DNA from: Primulina eburnea | Taxonomy: Eukaryota; Streptophyta; Magnoliopsida; Lamiales; Gesneriaceae | Assembly (NCBI RefSeq): GCF_022965805.1 | Contig: NW_027331355.1 | Coordinates: 434,001-498,000, forward strand | DNA: 64,000 nucleotides | Direction: 5' to 3' | Shown here: positions 34,771 through 48,308 of the stretch, piece by piece | How positions within the stretch are numbered: position 1 is the stretch's first letter | Layout: each line of letters opens with the position of its first letter | Made by a program: the position numbers and the translations under genes | The notes under the pieces: model-generated | Told to the model about the DNA's origin: nothing | What the model saw: only the letters and a program-made list of their open reading frames with translations | Database searches by the model: none

Positions 34771-37482
34771 TGTAACACTCCGAAAATTTAAGGTTCACGC
34801 AAACCACATGCATGCAGTTATTAAATTCTCTTGTATTTTAATTAAATGTTTTAATTGCATGAATTAATTATGTTGTGCATATTTATATGTTTAAAATATA
34901 TTTTAACATGGTTGCATTAAAATGTATTTTTAAAGGTTATTCGAGTTGCGATCGAGGAACGGAGACCGATGGCTGATAAATAGAAAATGTTTTTATTAAA
35001 TAATTGTTTTTAATTATTTAAATAAGGGTGATGCTTTTTATAATTTTTGAAAATAAGTGGTTTTGAGGTGATTTTATACGTCGGGACGTAAATTTTATCG
35101 GTGTTGGTTTTTCAACTAAAATATGAACTTTTAAGTAACTCGGCTATTAGATTGACCAACCTATTTTTATTAAACCATTTTTATGATTTAATTAAATCCT
35201 AATTGAGAATAATGGGCTTAATTTAATTGGCTTAATAGGCCTAAGCCTAGTTAGTAAATTAATTAGTATTTAATTTGTTCTAAACCCTACACCAGGCATC
35301 ACAACTCATGCCTCCCACTTTTCAATTCAGAAAACTCTCCCCAAAGACACACAACACACACGACACAACACACACGACACTTAGAAGGGTTTTCGAAGGA
35401 GTTTAAGGGACGGTAAGCCAAGGTTGCGTCCTGTTCTTCATCGTCAATGGATTTTCGTGCGTATATAACGCAAAGGCACGAGATACATCTCCTTTTCTCA
35501 TCCATCATATCATATTATTGTTTGAATTATTGTATGTATGAAGAACATGAATTTTTATGCAAATTCATGGTTTTATCATGTAAAGGGGCTGCCATGGTCT
35601 TAGGTTATGCACTAGTAATGTTTATACATGAATTAAGACCCTAAATTATTCACCATTCGAAGCGAAACAAGCAAAACAGGTTGAAGCCGTGAGTTGCTAT
35701 CATGGGTTGGGGGTGATCGGGTTCCATGAAAAAGCGATTGGCTTGGTCTTGGCTTGGGCCAGGGCTCGGCTAGAGTCGGTCATGGGTCAGTGGGAGAGTC
35801 CTAGCCATGCTAGGACTCAGTTTGGAAGGGCTGGGAGGAGTCCTTGCAAGGACTCCTACCCGAGAAGTGGCACAAAAGTGTGCAAACTTCGGGTGACTTG
35901 CAGGGGCATAAGGTCTCGGTCAAGGGCTCAGGGGCTGGGTTAGGACAAGGCTTTAGAGTCTTAGGAAGGTGTGAGAATGAGTGGTTTAAGGTCTGGGTTC
36001 GCGGGAAGCAGCCTGGATGCACAAACATAGAACCCGTGCAGATTGGGATTCTCGACCAGCATAGGCGTGATTTGGGGTTGCTCATTTTTGGGTTTGTCTT
36101 GGGTTTCTTAGTGGTCTAAGGGTCCAGTAGGGTACTTTAGATGTTGGTCAAGTTTTGGATCAATATGGTTTGAGGGTAACTCGTGAAAATCATAAGTGGG
36201 CTCCAGGTCGAAGTTTAGGTGTCAATTTAGGGTTTTTAATTAAGAAAAATTGAATAAAAGGCTCACGGGGGTCGAGTCAGGATTCATAAGGGCTAAAATA
36301 ATATAAAAAGACTAAATTTAAAATTTAGAATTTTATATTAAAGTTTGAGATTTTTCGGGATTAAAACACCGTCAAAACAATTAATCAAAGATAAATGAAA
36401 AAGTCTAATATTTAAGCTAAATAAAATTATGGAAAAATTAATTTAAGGTTAAATAAATATTGGGGACATGTTAGAGTCATGAAATCATGAACAAATTCAA
36501 AAACGTAAATTAAATTATGATTTATTTAAATGTCCATGAATTTTTATGATTTAAGGTTGACATTTAAAAGACGTGTTCCATGCTTGGTTTCAAAAGCAAA
36601 AATGTTACGTTATGCATGATTTTTATAAAGTAATGAGAATGTAAAACGTTGAAGAAAGTGAAGTGATTGTGACTAATTCGCTAATATTGGAGATATCGTG
36701 AGGGCGACGGTCCTAGTGGGAGCCTGATGTTCATGTTTCCATTATTACGAATATGAGGATACGAGGTTTGAGGTAAGAATGTGAATATCGTGAGGGGAGA
36801 AGGCCTCAGAGGGAGTCCCGACGATATATCGTATTTCTATTCTATGAGGATAGGCCAGGGCCCAGTTGACCGGTGAGAGTGTTGCTAGTGTCCTCCTCCG
36901 CCCAGTACTACGGTTTCATGTAGATGGATTCATCGACTTTTGAGGCTTATGTCATTATGAGGAAAGTCACAATTAACGATCTAAATTCAACCAAGGAAAA
37001 AAAAGGGAATGGAAAAGGAAAAGGAAAAGGAAAAATGTTTATGATCATGAAAAATGTTTATGTTATGCCATGTTGAGGAAAAAGGAAAGTTAAAGTTTAT
37101 GTTTTCATGTCATGAAAAGTTATTTTTACATAAAAGTATTTTCACTTTTGCATGTGGTTTTATACGTATTATTTGTTATAAAGATTATGGTGTGTTGAGT
37201 CTTTAGACTCACTAGGTGTGATGGATGCAGGGGAGGTTGAGGGAGGTCTTGACGGATGATTTAACTGGACTGATGGCGCACACAACCCGAGGACCAACGC
37301 TTCTACTTTTTCCGCATTTACGACTTATGACTCATGATTTATGTTAAAGATTTTTAAGACTATTTATTTATTCTTTTTGAGAGATTTTTGAGAGGTTTAG
37401 TATGGGCTATACTTTTCAAACTTATTACTTTTTAGGTTTGGTGAAACAGTTGACGATTTCATTTTATGACTATTGCACTTGA
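34771..37482 (+). repeat. Element B 5' LTR, first part
   Basis: It starts TGTAACACTCCG and pairs with 49545-52243. It contains a GC-richer stretch at 35680-36010, a gaatatcgtgagggg-type repeated phrase near 36690 and 36785, and a small GGAAAA microsatellite at 37008-37034. Open frames inside it are short and have no recognisable family. It is interrupted by element C at 37483. Confidence 0.88.
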
Positions 37483-39513
37483 TGTGGGGACCCGGGCTCT
37501 AACTAAATTCTTTTTGGGATTAATTGGATCTTTGCTAGTAAATATGTCAAAATTTTGCTTTTAATATCATAAACAAATATATATAAATCATACATAAAAT
37601 CTATCTCAAATTTATTTCTTTAAAAACAAATACATCTCTTGTTCCATTACACTCATACAAACTAGAGTTTATAACATACTACATATCAAATGTAAACACT
37701 ACTAGTTCATCTGCTACGCCCGTGATCACCACGCTATCTCGATCTCTCATCTTTGTCTCGATCCTGATCCTGCCCCACCTGTTGTCATGCACACATACAG
37801 ACACAACAACAGCCGGAAACTCCGGTGAGAACAAATCCCAATATAAAACATGTATACATGCATGTCATGCAATTTCATACAAAATCATAACACATAATTC
37901 AGTAATTATGACACATTAGTGAATACAGATAAAACAATTAGACTCTTACTCTTTAACTCGACTCATATCCTAATCTAGCGATCCCGGTGTGAATAAGACG
38001 TAACAAGTCTCCCACTTACTCTCCCAATTGGGGTGACGGTACGTCTTATTCCTAGACTTCGGCCCTGTCTGTATCGAATGTCTACAATCGGAGTCGATCT
38101 CCTCCTATGCCTCGATACCACCGAACGTCTAGAACTTGGCATATCTACCAATGACTCTCTTATCTCAATGCTTGTATATAAATCAATATAAAGCACAAAC
38201 ATATCAAAATATAGAAATCTAGTATGTGATTTTGGGAAACTCGAACCAAATCTAATTCGAGTTGTATCTTCCCGAATCAACATGAATTATACCTTCTTGT
38301 CGTTGGAATAAGTCAAAATCTCGAAGTCGGGATATCAAATCTGTCAATCCAAATCTGAAATGGCAATGTTGAGATGCACAATATCAATCCACAACTCAAA
38401 CCAATACATGTTCATAACAATGTTCTGTTTCGGTGTATTTTGACGGCATAACGACGTAATTTCTCGATACCGGTCAACTGAAACGACAATAATCAAATCT
38501 CAACAAATCATAATCCTCAAGACTAGCATGTACTATGCTGAAATCTACATCATCTCAACTTAATACATGCTGGAAAATCATAACAATCATGTACGGTAAT
38601 ATTTCTTCAATTCATTTTCGAATCTAGCTTCCTAATAATCATAAGAACACATAATCTCAATCATATAAAAATTTCCCCAACATCTAAACTCAAAACATGC
38701 TGAAAGGTAATAATACTTACATCCTTATGAAGCTATCGAAGAGAGGAACAAAAATCTGAATTCGGAGTTAAATTCGGGTAGTCGAATCTTGCAAAACCCA
38801 CAAATTAGGCTTGAAGAAAACTTGAGGAACTTTCATAGAATTTTGTCTCGTTTCTATAGGTGCTGAAGTCTGAAATGAAGGTGAATACATGTTATATGCA
38901 TGGCAAGGACACATGTTTCATTCTTTGTTCAACACGCAAGATTGCGGGTGCACTATCTCAGGGACCGCGGGTGCGCTAAGCTCACGGCATCCTATCCAAA
39001 ATTCTAGAATCATCGACCGCGGGTGCGCTCAGTTATGTACCGCCGGTGCGCTCACCTTACTATATCACATCCAAAATTTCAGAATAACGACCGCGGGTGC
39101 GGTGGCTTTTGTACCGCGGGTGCACTCCTGTCTCGGTGCATCCACCGCAGGTGCGGTCCTGTTCTTACCGCGGTGGCGGTCATGCTACTGTAATTCTTCA
39201 ACATTTCATAAGAAACAATCGCGGGTGCACTATCTTTTGAACCGAGGGTGCACTGTCTTTGCTGTCCCAACAATTGCGGTGGAGTCCTGTTCTTACCGCG
39301 GTGGCGGTCATGCTACTGTAATTCTTCAACATTTCATAAGAAACAATCGCGGGTGCACTATCTTTTGAACCGAGGGTGCACTGTCTTTGCTGTCCCAACA
39401 ATATATTTTACAACTACAAATCGAATCGCAACGTTGCTTCTTCGACCTTCGATAACTACATCAAATCATGCATTAATAATTTCTGATTACCAACTCACAT
39501 CTCAGGCATTATA
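37483..39513 (-). repeat. Element C 3' LTR
   Basis: This 2031 bp repeat starts TGTGGGGACCCGG and ends GGCATTATA. It is longer than its partner mainly through a tandem duplication of about 129 bp (39155-39283 and 39284-39402) that copies part of the GC-rich repeat cluster. The cluster, with accgcgggtgc words, spans about 38935-39395. Confidence 0.9.
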
Positions 39514-39551
39514 TTTCTCCCCCTCTTAGATATGAGTTCGTCCTCGAACTC
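39514..39551 (-). promoter_or_regulatory. Element C polypurine tract and near-palindrome
   Basis: On the minus strand GAGTTCGAGGACGAACTC (39551-39534) is followed by the polypurine tract AAGAGGGGGAGAAA (39527-39514) and the 3' LTR. The palindrome keeps the GAGGAC core of the other elements with changed but still complementary arms. Confidence 0.82.
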
Positions 39552-39599
39552 GCAGGCAATTTATCAAAACAAGTAAAAGAAGTAATATAATCAAAAGCG

Positions 39600-42500
39600 G
39601 AATAAAGACTCACATCATGTAAATAAGTCGGGATATCTTTGCTCATATCTGATTCTGTCTCTCAAGTCGCTTCTTCAGTGCCATGAAGACTCCACTGGGA
39701 TTTCACTAGCAGAATAGTCTTCGTTCTGAGCTGTTTATCTTTCCAATCAAGAATCTGGATTGGATGTTCAATATAACTCAGAGTGTCGTCAAGCTCGGCT
39801 TCATCAGGCTGAATGACATGAGAAACAATAGGCATATATCTACGCAGCATCGATACATGAAAGACATCATGTATCCCAGATAGAAAAGGAAGAAGCGCAA
39901 GTCGATATGCACGATCGCCAATCTTCTCAAGAATCTCGTATGGACCGATGTATCTAGTAGACAACTTCCCACGTTTGCCAAATCTGACAACGCCTTTGAA
40001 TGGAGAAATCTTCAAAAATACTCTGTCTCCCTGCTCAAATACTAACGGTCTACGTCTGATATTCGCATACTTGGCTTGTGTATCTTGCGCCGTATTCATT
40101 CTTTTCTGAATGTTTTTACTTTTTCTGTCATCTCACGAATCATATCAGGCCCCAATTCTTGTACTTCAGAGATGTCATCCCAATACAACGGGGATCTGCA
40201 CTTCTTGCCATATAAAGCTTCAAACGGTGCCATCTCGATGCTCGTTTGATAGCTGTTGTTGTACGAGAATTCACAAAGTGGTAGTGAATCTTGCCAACTA
40301 GTGCCAAAATCTAGCACTACAGCTCTCAACATATCCTTTAATGTCTGGATAGTCCGCTCTGACTGTTCGTCTGTCTGGGGATGGTAAGCAGTACTCAAAA
40401 GCAATGTCGTACCTAGAGCCTGCTGCAAACTTTTCCAAAAGTGTGAAGTGAATCGTGGAGCACGATCTGATATGATTGATTTCGGCACACCATGCAATCG
40501 GACTACCTCTCTGATATATATCTCTGCCATTTGATCATGTCTGTACGTCATTATGTACGGAATAAAACATGCTGATTTGGTCAATCTGTCTATCACAACC
40601 CAAATCGCATCACAGCCCCGGGATGATCGTGGTAACTTCGTAACAAAATCCAAGGAAATGTGATCCCATTTCCATTCAGGAATAGATAAACTCTGAAGTA
40701 AACCTCCGGGTTTCTTTCTTTCGGCCTTCACCTGTTGGCTGTTCAAACATTTAGATACAAACTCTGTAATGTCTGATTTCATCTTTTTCCACCAAAACTG
40801 TATCTTGAGATCGTTGTACATCTTTCTGCCACCAGGATGGATACTGAACCAACTACAGTGCGTTTCTGACAATATCTGTTGTTTCAAATCTGAAAAATAT
40901 GGCACTACAATACGGTTATTCACATACAAAACATGATCATGTACCTGATACTCTGAATTATGCCCTGATTTGACCATCTCAATTGACTTCTGAATATTTT
41001 GATCAGTTCTTTGTGCTTCTTTAATTCCCAAAATCAAATATGGCTCAACTTGAATCGTAGCAAGTCGCAGTGGTCTACTATCTGTATCAAATGCTAATCC
41101 CGACAAACAGCAATCTTCAATCAAATTCGATACATTTATCGTCGATAAGGATAAAGAACATACCTTTCGACTCAAGGCATCTGCTGCTGCATTTGACTTT
41201 CCTGGATAATATTTGATCTCGCAATCAAAATCCTTCCATAAATCAAGCCATCTACGCTGTCTCATGTTCAACTCTAACTGAGAAAACATATATTTCAGGC
41301 TTTTGTGATCAGAGTAGATTTCAAACTTCTCACCATAGAGATAGTGTCGCCAAATCTTTAGTGAAAATACGATGGCCGCCAATTCAAGATCATGAATTGG
41401 GTAACGAATCTCGTGTGGCTTCAGCTGTCTCGAGGCATATGCGATCACATGTCCTCGCTGCATAAGAACACATCCTAACCCTCTGTGAGATGCATCACAA
41501 TATACAACAAAATCGCCAGTACCTGAAGGGATCGTCAATACAGGAGCACTGGTCAGTCGTTTCTTTAATTTCAAGAAGCTAGACTCACAGGCCTCTGACC
41601 AAATAAATGGAATATTCTTTTGAGTCAACTGAGTAATCGGCTTCGCTATACTGGAGAAATCTTTAATAAATCGTCGATAATATCCTGCCAAACCCATGAA
41701 AATGTGTATCTCTGGCACTGAGGTCGGTCTAGGCCAACTGATCACTGCCTCGACTTTGCTCGGGTCAACAGATATACCGTCTCCAGATATGATATGCCCC
41801 AACAAGACAACCTGTCTCAGACAAAACTCACACTTTGACAGTTTAGCATATAATTTCTCATTTCTCAGTGTTTGCAACACAATTCTTAAATGTTCGGCAT
41901 GCTCAATCATACTCTTGGAATATACCAGAATATCATCAATAAAAACAATAACAAACTCATCCAGATACTTCTGAAAGACACGGTTCATAAGTCCCATAAA
42001 CACCGCTGGAGCATTCGTTAAACCAAAAGGCATGACAATAAATTCATAATGCCCATACCTGGTTCGGAATGTTGTCTTCGGTATATCAACATCTCGGACT
42101 CTTAGCTGGTGATATCCCGATCTCAAATCAATCTTTGAATAGACAGAGGATCCCTGCAACTGATCGAATAAGTCGTCGATACAAGGCAATGGATATTTGT
42201 TTTTTACCGTAGCCTTGTTTAGTTGCCGGTAATCAATGCATAATCTCATCGAACCGTGTTTCTTTCGCACAAATAGTACTGGTGCGCCCCAAGGAGATAC
42301 ACTCGGTCTGAGGTAACCCTTGGCCAACAAATCTTCTAGTTGTGTATTCAATTCTTTCAACTCAATCGGCGCCATTCTATACGGAGCTCGAGATATAGGA
42401 AATGTACCTGGTATGAGATCAATGCTGAAATCCACCTCTCTGGCTGGAGGTAACCCTGGAATATCGTCTGGGAATACATCAGCAAACTAGCAAACCACTG

Positions 42501-44144
42501 GCAGATCTACCAATGCTGGGCTCGATTTCAGTAGATCTACTGAATATACAAGGAACCCCTCTGCTCCTTTCTGGAATAATCTAGTCATAGTCAAAACAGA
42601 TACTAAGGGAATCCGAGATCTGGAACCCTTACCGTAGAATTTCCACTCGTCAGCCATCTCTGGTCTGAATCTAACAATCTTTTGAAAACAATCTACAGTG
42701 GCTATGTACTTGGTTAACATATCGATCCCAACAATACAGTCAAAATCATCCAATCCAAGTACAATGCAATCTAAGTCAATCTCATGACCCTCAAACTGTA
42801 GTATACACTGTCTAACTGAAGTCACTGATATCAAACCACTTCCCAAAGGAGAACAAATCGACACTATAGCAGATAATGACTCGACAGGTAAAGCATGCAT
42901 CAATGCAAAGAGCTCAGAAATAAATGTATGAGATGCACCCGTATCAATCAATACATAGGCAGGATAACCGCAAAGAAAACAGTTACCTGCAATCACATCA
43001 TCTGGTGAATCTTGGGCCTGCTTTTCTGTCAGTGCAAATACTCGAGCCTGCTGTCTTGGAGGTTGGCTCACTGTCTGGCTACCTCTGGCTCAGGGCTGAG
43101 TCTGTGTAGGTGTTGGCTGAAATGAATGGACAGATGATTCTTGCCTCTCAGGCTGAGTCACTGAACTAGATGCTCCTACACTCTGAGCTTCCTGTACCCC
43201 TTTCTCTGGACATACTCTGGCGAAATGTCCCTACTGTCCGCAGATGTTGCAACGACCCATCACACCCTGACACTGCTCGGTTGCATGTCTGCCTCCACAA
43301 GAACTGCAATACACACCTGTATATTCTGTACTCTGACCCGGACCTCTCTGTCGTGATCCGCTGGAGCTCGACGAACTGCTCCCTGATCTCTTGAACTGTT
43401 TGCCTTTCGCTTTCAACTGGTCTTTCTTGCCACTGATACTACCACCACTCTCGAATCTGGAAGGTGGTTGCATTGAGTGTTGTGGCGGTCTCGGAGTCGG
43501 AGCGACATAAGAAGTGCTTCGTTGCCTAAGCAATCCAGCTTTTGCCCCCTTGGCATGGTTCAAGGCTTCTGAAAATTTGTTCGGTCTACTGGTATTCACC
43601 AAGGTAAAGATTTCTGGATTCAGCCCATTGATAAACTGATCCACAATGGCCTCGTCATTCTCTGCGACATGAGGAGCAAATCGGAGCAATGTCGAAAAAT
43701 TTGCCACATATTATTCAATGTTCAGCTGTCCTTGTCTCAAATTGGCAAATTCAGCACCTTTATCTTTTTGGTAGGACACGGGAAAGAATCGTTGATAGAA
43801 CTCTGCTTTAAAAACTTTCAAAGTAATTTCGGTGCCACGATGCTCCAATGCTCTCTTCGTGGTCAGCCACCAGTTCTTTGCCACTTCTTGCAGTTGATGT
43901 CCAACCAATTTCACTCGTCGTTCATCCGTGCACTCAAGGGAATCAAATAGCATTTCGATGTCATCGAGCCAGCTTTCACACTCAACTGCACTTTCGGTGC
44001 CCTTCAGTGTCGATGATCGAAACAACTAAAACCTTTTCAGCAAAGTTTCCGTCGGAGTAGCGGTCACATCCATCGGATCATTTGAAGTACTGCCCTGTTC
44101 TGGTCCTCGACCTGCTACTGGTTGCGGTACTCGTCAAGAGGCAT
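39600..44144 (-). pseudogene. Element C gag-pol pseudogene
   Basis: The gag start is probably the ATG at 44144. The frame shifts soon after and has a stop near 44026. The gag core (FRSSTLKGTESAVECESWLDD; NLRQGQLNIE) reaches to about 43300, with stops near 43708 and inside the nucleocapsid knuckle (CNICGQ-stop-GHFARVC, near 43230). Protease ([10 protein letters not shown]) is near 42950. A long open part, 42435-40096 (779 codons), covers reverse transcriptase ([10 protein letters not shown]), RNase H ([10 protein letters not shown]) and most of integrase including [11 protein letters not shown] frame change near 40100 leads to the GPY-type region (RYIGPYEIL) and a chromodomain with a Trp-to-stop change at about 39661. 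It is a Tekay/Del-type relative, not functional as it stands. Confidence 0.92.
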
Positions 44145-44387
44145 ATCTGATTATCAAACGGATTAGTACACAATCTATATAATCTGTCTCAGTCCTCCTC
44201 TGATCATATACCTATGATCCAGAATCGGTTCTGATCCAGTCTTTGCAATTACATGCTGTAATCAACTCATATAGCAAAACAACATGTAATAGTAAAAGCA
44301 ATAAATCATGCTAGCACAAGAAAAGCAAGGAAGAAAATTCAATCTACCCCCGCTCATTCTATTCTATCTCAGTCTAAAGGATCTATC

Positions 44388-44404
44388 GCTCTGATATCAA
44401 CTGT
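44388..44404 (-). other. Element C primer binding site
   Basis: On the minus strand TGATATCAGAGC (44399-44388) follows the LTR after five bases. It is one mismatch away from the initiator-Met complement. Confidence 0.85.
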
Positions 44405-46275
44405 TGTGGGGACCCGGGCTCTAACTCAATTTTTTTTGGGATTAATTGGATCTTTGCTAGAAAATGTGGGTCAAAATTTTGCTTTTAATAACATAAACAA
44501 ATATATATAAATCATACATAAAATCTATCTCAAATTTATTTCATTAAAAACACATACATGTCTTGTTCCATTACACTCATACAAACTAGAGTTTATAACA
44601 TACTACATATCAAATGTAAACACTACTAGTTAATCTACTACGCCCGTGATCACCACGCTATCTCGATCTCTCATCTTTGTCTCGACCCTGATCATGCCCC
44701 ACCTGTTGTCATGCACACATACAGACACACAACAGCCAGAAACTCCGGTGAGAACAAATCCCAATATAAAACATGTATAGATGCATGTCATGCAATTTCA
44801 TACAAAATCATAACACATAATTCAGTAATTATGACACATTAGTGAATACAGATAAAACAATTCGACTCTTACTCTTTAACTCGACTCATATCTAAATCTA
44901 GGGATCCCGGTGTGAATAAGACGTAACAAGTCTCCCACCTACTCTCCCAATCGGGGTGGTGGTACGTCTTATTCCTAGACTTCGGCCCTGTCTGTATCGA
45001 ATGTCTACAATCGGAGTCGATCTCCTCCTATGCCTCGATACCACCGAACGTCTAGAACTTGGCATATCTACCAATGACTCTCTTATCTCAAAGCTTGTAT
45101 ATAAATCAATATAAAGCACAAACATATCAAAATATAGAAATCTAGTATATGATTTTGGGAAACTCGAACCAAATCTAATTCGAGTTGTATCTTCCCGAAT
45201 CAACATGAATTATACCTTCTTGTCGTTGGAATAAGTCGAAATCTCGAAGTCGGGATATCAAATCTGTCAATCCAAATCTGAAATGGCAATGTTGAGATGC
45301 ACAATATCAATCCACAACTCAAACCAATACATGTTCATAACAATGTTCTGTCTCGGTGTATTTTACGGCATAACGACGTAATTTCTCGATACCGGTCAAC
45401 TCAAACGACAATAATCAAATCTCAACAAATCATAATCCTCAAGACTAGCATGTACTATGCTGAAATCTGCATCATCTCAACTTAATACATGCTGGAAAAT
45501 CATAACAATCACGTACGGTAATATTTCTTCAACTCATTTTCGAATCTAGCTTCCTAATAATCATAAGAACACATCTAAACTCAAAACATGCTGAAAGGTA
45601 ATAATACTTACATCCTTACGAAGCTATCTAAGAGAGGAACAAAAATCTGAATTTGGAGTTAAATTCGGGTAGTCGAATCTTGCAAAACCCACAAATTATG
45701 CTTGAAGAAAACTTGAGGAACTTTCATAGAATTTTGTCTCGTTTATGTAGGTGCTGAAGTCTGAAATGAAGGTGAATACATGTTATATGCATGGCAAGGA
45801 CACATGTTTCATTCTTTGTTCAACACGCAAGACCGCGGGTGCACTATCTCAGGGACCGCGGGTGCGCTAAGCTCATGGCATCCTATCCAAAATTCTAGAA
45901 TCATCGACCGCGGGTGCGCTCAGTTATGTACCGCGGGTGCGCTCACCCTACTGTATCACATCCAAAATTCAGAATAACGACCGCGGGTGCGGTGGCTTTT
46001 GTACCGCGGGTGCACTCCTGTCTCGATGCATCCACCGCAGGTGCGGTCCTGTTCTTACCGCGAGGGCGGTCATGCTACTGTAATTCTTCAACATTTCATG
46101 AGAAGCAATCGCGGGTGCACTATCTTTTGAACCGTGGGTGCACTTTCTTTGCTTTCCCAACAATATATTTTGCAACTACAAATCGAATCGCAACGTCGCT
46201 TCTTCGAACTTCGATAACTACATCAAATCATGCATTAATAATTTCTAATGACCAACTCGCATCTCGGGCATTACA
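44405..46275 (-). repeat. Element C 5' LTR
   Basis: This 1871 bp repeat starts TGTGGGGACCCGG and ends GGGCATTACA. The minus strand has a TATA-like GCATATAAC (45790-45782), with the GC-rich repeat cluster just upstream at 45830-46145 (about nine accgcgggtgc-like words). The bases gcatggcaaggacacatg beside the TATA box are also found in element J. Confidence 0.9.
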
Positions 46276-46280
46276 CTTGA

Positions 46281-46432
46281 TTTTTAAAATGCTAGTTGGT
46301 TTGTGTTTTATTTTAAGGGGTACAATATTTTATAAAAAAAAAATTTCATGTGGGAAAGGTATATGGCCGAAAATTGAGTGTTTATAAAAAAAAATTGGTA
46401 CTTTTAAAGCAATAAAAAGGGCAGACGTTTCA
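46281..46432 (+). repeat. Element B 5' LTR, last part
   Basis: The LTR of B continues here after element C and ends GCAGACGTTTCA. It matches 59635-59749 (aaaattgagtgttt, aaaagggcagacgtttca) apart from a roughly 60 bp stretch present only in this copy. Confidence 0.85.
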
Positions 46433-46437
46433 GTTGG

Positions 46438-48308
46438 TGTGGGGACCCGGGTGCTAACTTCTCTTCTTAATCGTTCTTTGGGACTAATTGGATCAATTGT
46501 GTATGCTACTTGATAAAAAAAAATTTATAATATCCAAACATTGCTAATTAAAAGTGTTTAAAAGCATACAATAAGTTAAACTTCTTTATTATACAAGATC
46601 AAAGATAAAATCTACAACACATGATCCATGTACAAATTTATTCCAAATATAGGTCACATAACTAGTGTTTATTGTTATTTACTACAAGTCAAGGAATAAA
46701 CCAACACTGTCTTATCTAAGCCCGGATCACCACGCTAATCATCACTCGTTCAAGCTCTTCTCGATGCTGATCCGGTACCACCTGTTGCCATGCACACATA
46801 CAAACACGACAACAGCCGGAAATTCCGGTGAGAATAAATCCCAGTATAAAACATGTATACATGCAATGCATAAGAGCATATACAAACATAAATCATGTAT
46901 CAAGAATATGAATCATGACTTTATGACACATTAGTGAATACAGATAAAACTCTTGACTCGACTCACATCTAAGTCTAGGGATCCCAGTGTGAATAAGAAG
47001 TAACAAATCTCCCACCTACTCTCCCAATCGGGGTGGCGGTACGTATTATTCCTAGACTTCGGTCCTTTCTGTATCGAACATCTACAATAGGAATCGATCT
47101 TCTCCTAAGCAATTCGATACCACCGAACATCTAGTAACTTGGCCGTTCTGCCAATGATTCATCTATCTTAAGTGCATTTCTATAATTCAATAGACAAAAT
47201 ATAAAAATCTCAAAGCATAAACAATCTAGTATGTGGTTTAGGGAAACTCCAGTCCAATCTGACTCGAGTCGTATCTCCCTGTTCAACATTGATTTATACC
47301 TTTCTTTGTTCGGTGTTTGGTTGGAATAAATCAATCTCAATCTTCGAAACCTTCAATACCAATCTGAAATAACATGTTTGATACGCACTATATCAACATC
47401 CAACTCAACATAAGAATATGAACATGAAATCTCGATACATTTCGACGGCATAACAGTGTAATATTGATATACCGACAATATAAACAAGATACGGCCCATC
47501 TCAACAACTCATAATCAATCAACACATCATGTCAATACCAAATCTGTATATTCTACATCACATATAGCATGGAACATCGATAACAATCGCATACGATAAC
47601 ATTTCTTCGATCCGGTTTAAATTCTACTTATCTCAACCTATCAAGAACACATCCTATAGCTCCAAATCTGATTTCCCCAACATGATATTTCCAAATCAAG
47701 CAATAACATGATAAAACTTACATCCTCTTGAAGCTAGTAGCGAAAGGTTCAAGAATCTAAGCTCGGATCACAATTCGGATGGTTAGATGTTGCACAACCA
47801 AGTTTCTCATATACTTTGGAGTTGAGGATGTTTCTTTCAGAGATTTTTGTTCTTCAGCTAAGACATGTTAGAGGAATGAAGAGGTGTTCACTTATAAATG
47901 CATGGCAAGGACACATGGCTTATTTTTCATTCAGCACGTCTCGCGCATATGCGCGACCTCAACCGACGCATATGCACGAGACCTACTGGTCTTGGCCCTC
48001 AGCTTATCGGCAGCTCGCGCATATGCGTGCACTTCTTCCGTGCATAAGCGCGAGGTTCTCTGGACTTAACATTTTAAAACACATCTCCTCGCGCATATGA
48101 GCGCCCTATCTCGCGCATATGCGCGAGGTCCTCTGCCTTCCTCTCGCATATGCGGGCATCAGTGCCGCGCATATACGCGAGGAGTACAGTCCTCGCACAT
48201 ACATCGTCACATGTAATCTCATTTCGTGTCTCAGTTAGCCCCTTCATAACCATGTCAAATCATAAACCAACAATCGCAGGTTACCAGATAAAAATCCCGG
48301 GCATTATA
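46438..48308 (-). repeat. Solo LTR J inside the primer site of element B
   Basis: A single LTR of 1871 bp starts TGTGGGGACCCGGGT, ends GGGCATTATA and has the perfect target duplication GTTGG (46433-46437 and 48309-48313). It belongs to the same LTR group as A and C but has its own dyad cluster at 47938-48205 (TCGCGCATATGCGCGA and variants), upstream of a minus-strand TATA-like box (near 47891-47900). No internal sequence or second LTR is present, so it is a solo LTR left by recombination. Confidence 0.92.

Larger units (their letters stand above)
37483..46275 (-). mobile_element. Element C, full-length decayed Ty3/gypsy element
   Basis: This minus-strand element sits in the 5' LTR of B with the perfect target duplication CTTGA (37478-37482 and 46276-46280). 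Its LTRs are at 37483-39513 and 44405-46275. The internal region has primer site, gag, protease, RT, RNase H, integrase and chromodomain, but is broken by several stops and at least two frame changes. Confidence 0.93.

Noticed and set aside
35689..36119. Possible small genes in the GC-richer part of the B LTR
   Set aside because: ORFs are short, differ between the two LTR copies in frame and length, and match no family.
38889..39529. ORFs of 159 and 93 codons on the plus strand in the C LTR
   Set aside because: Their repeated CGCTISGTAGAL-like peptides are just translations of the GC-rich repeat cluster.
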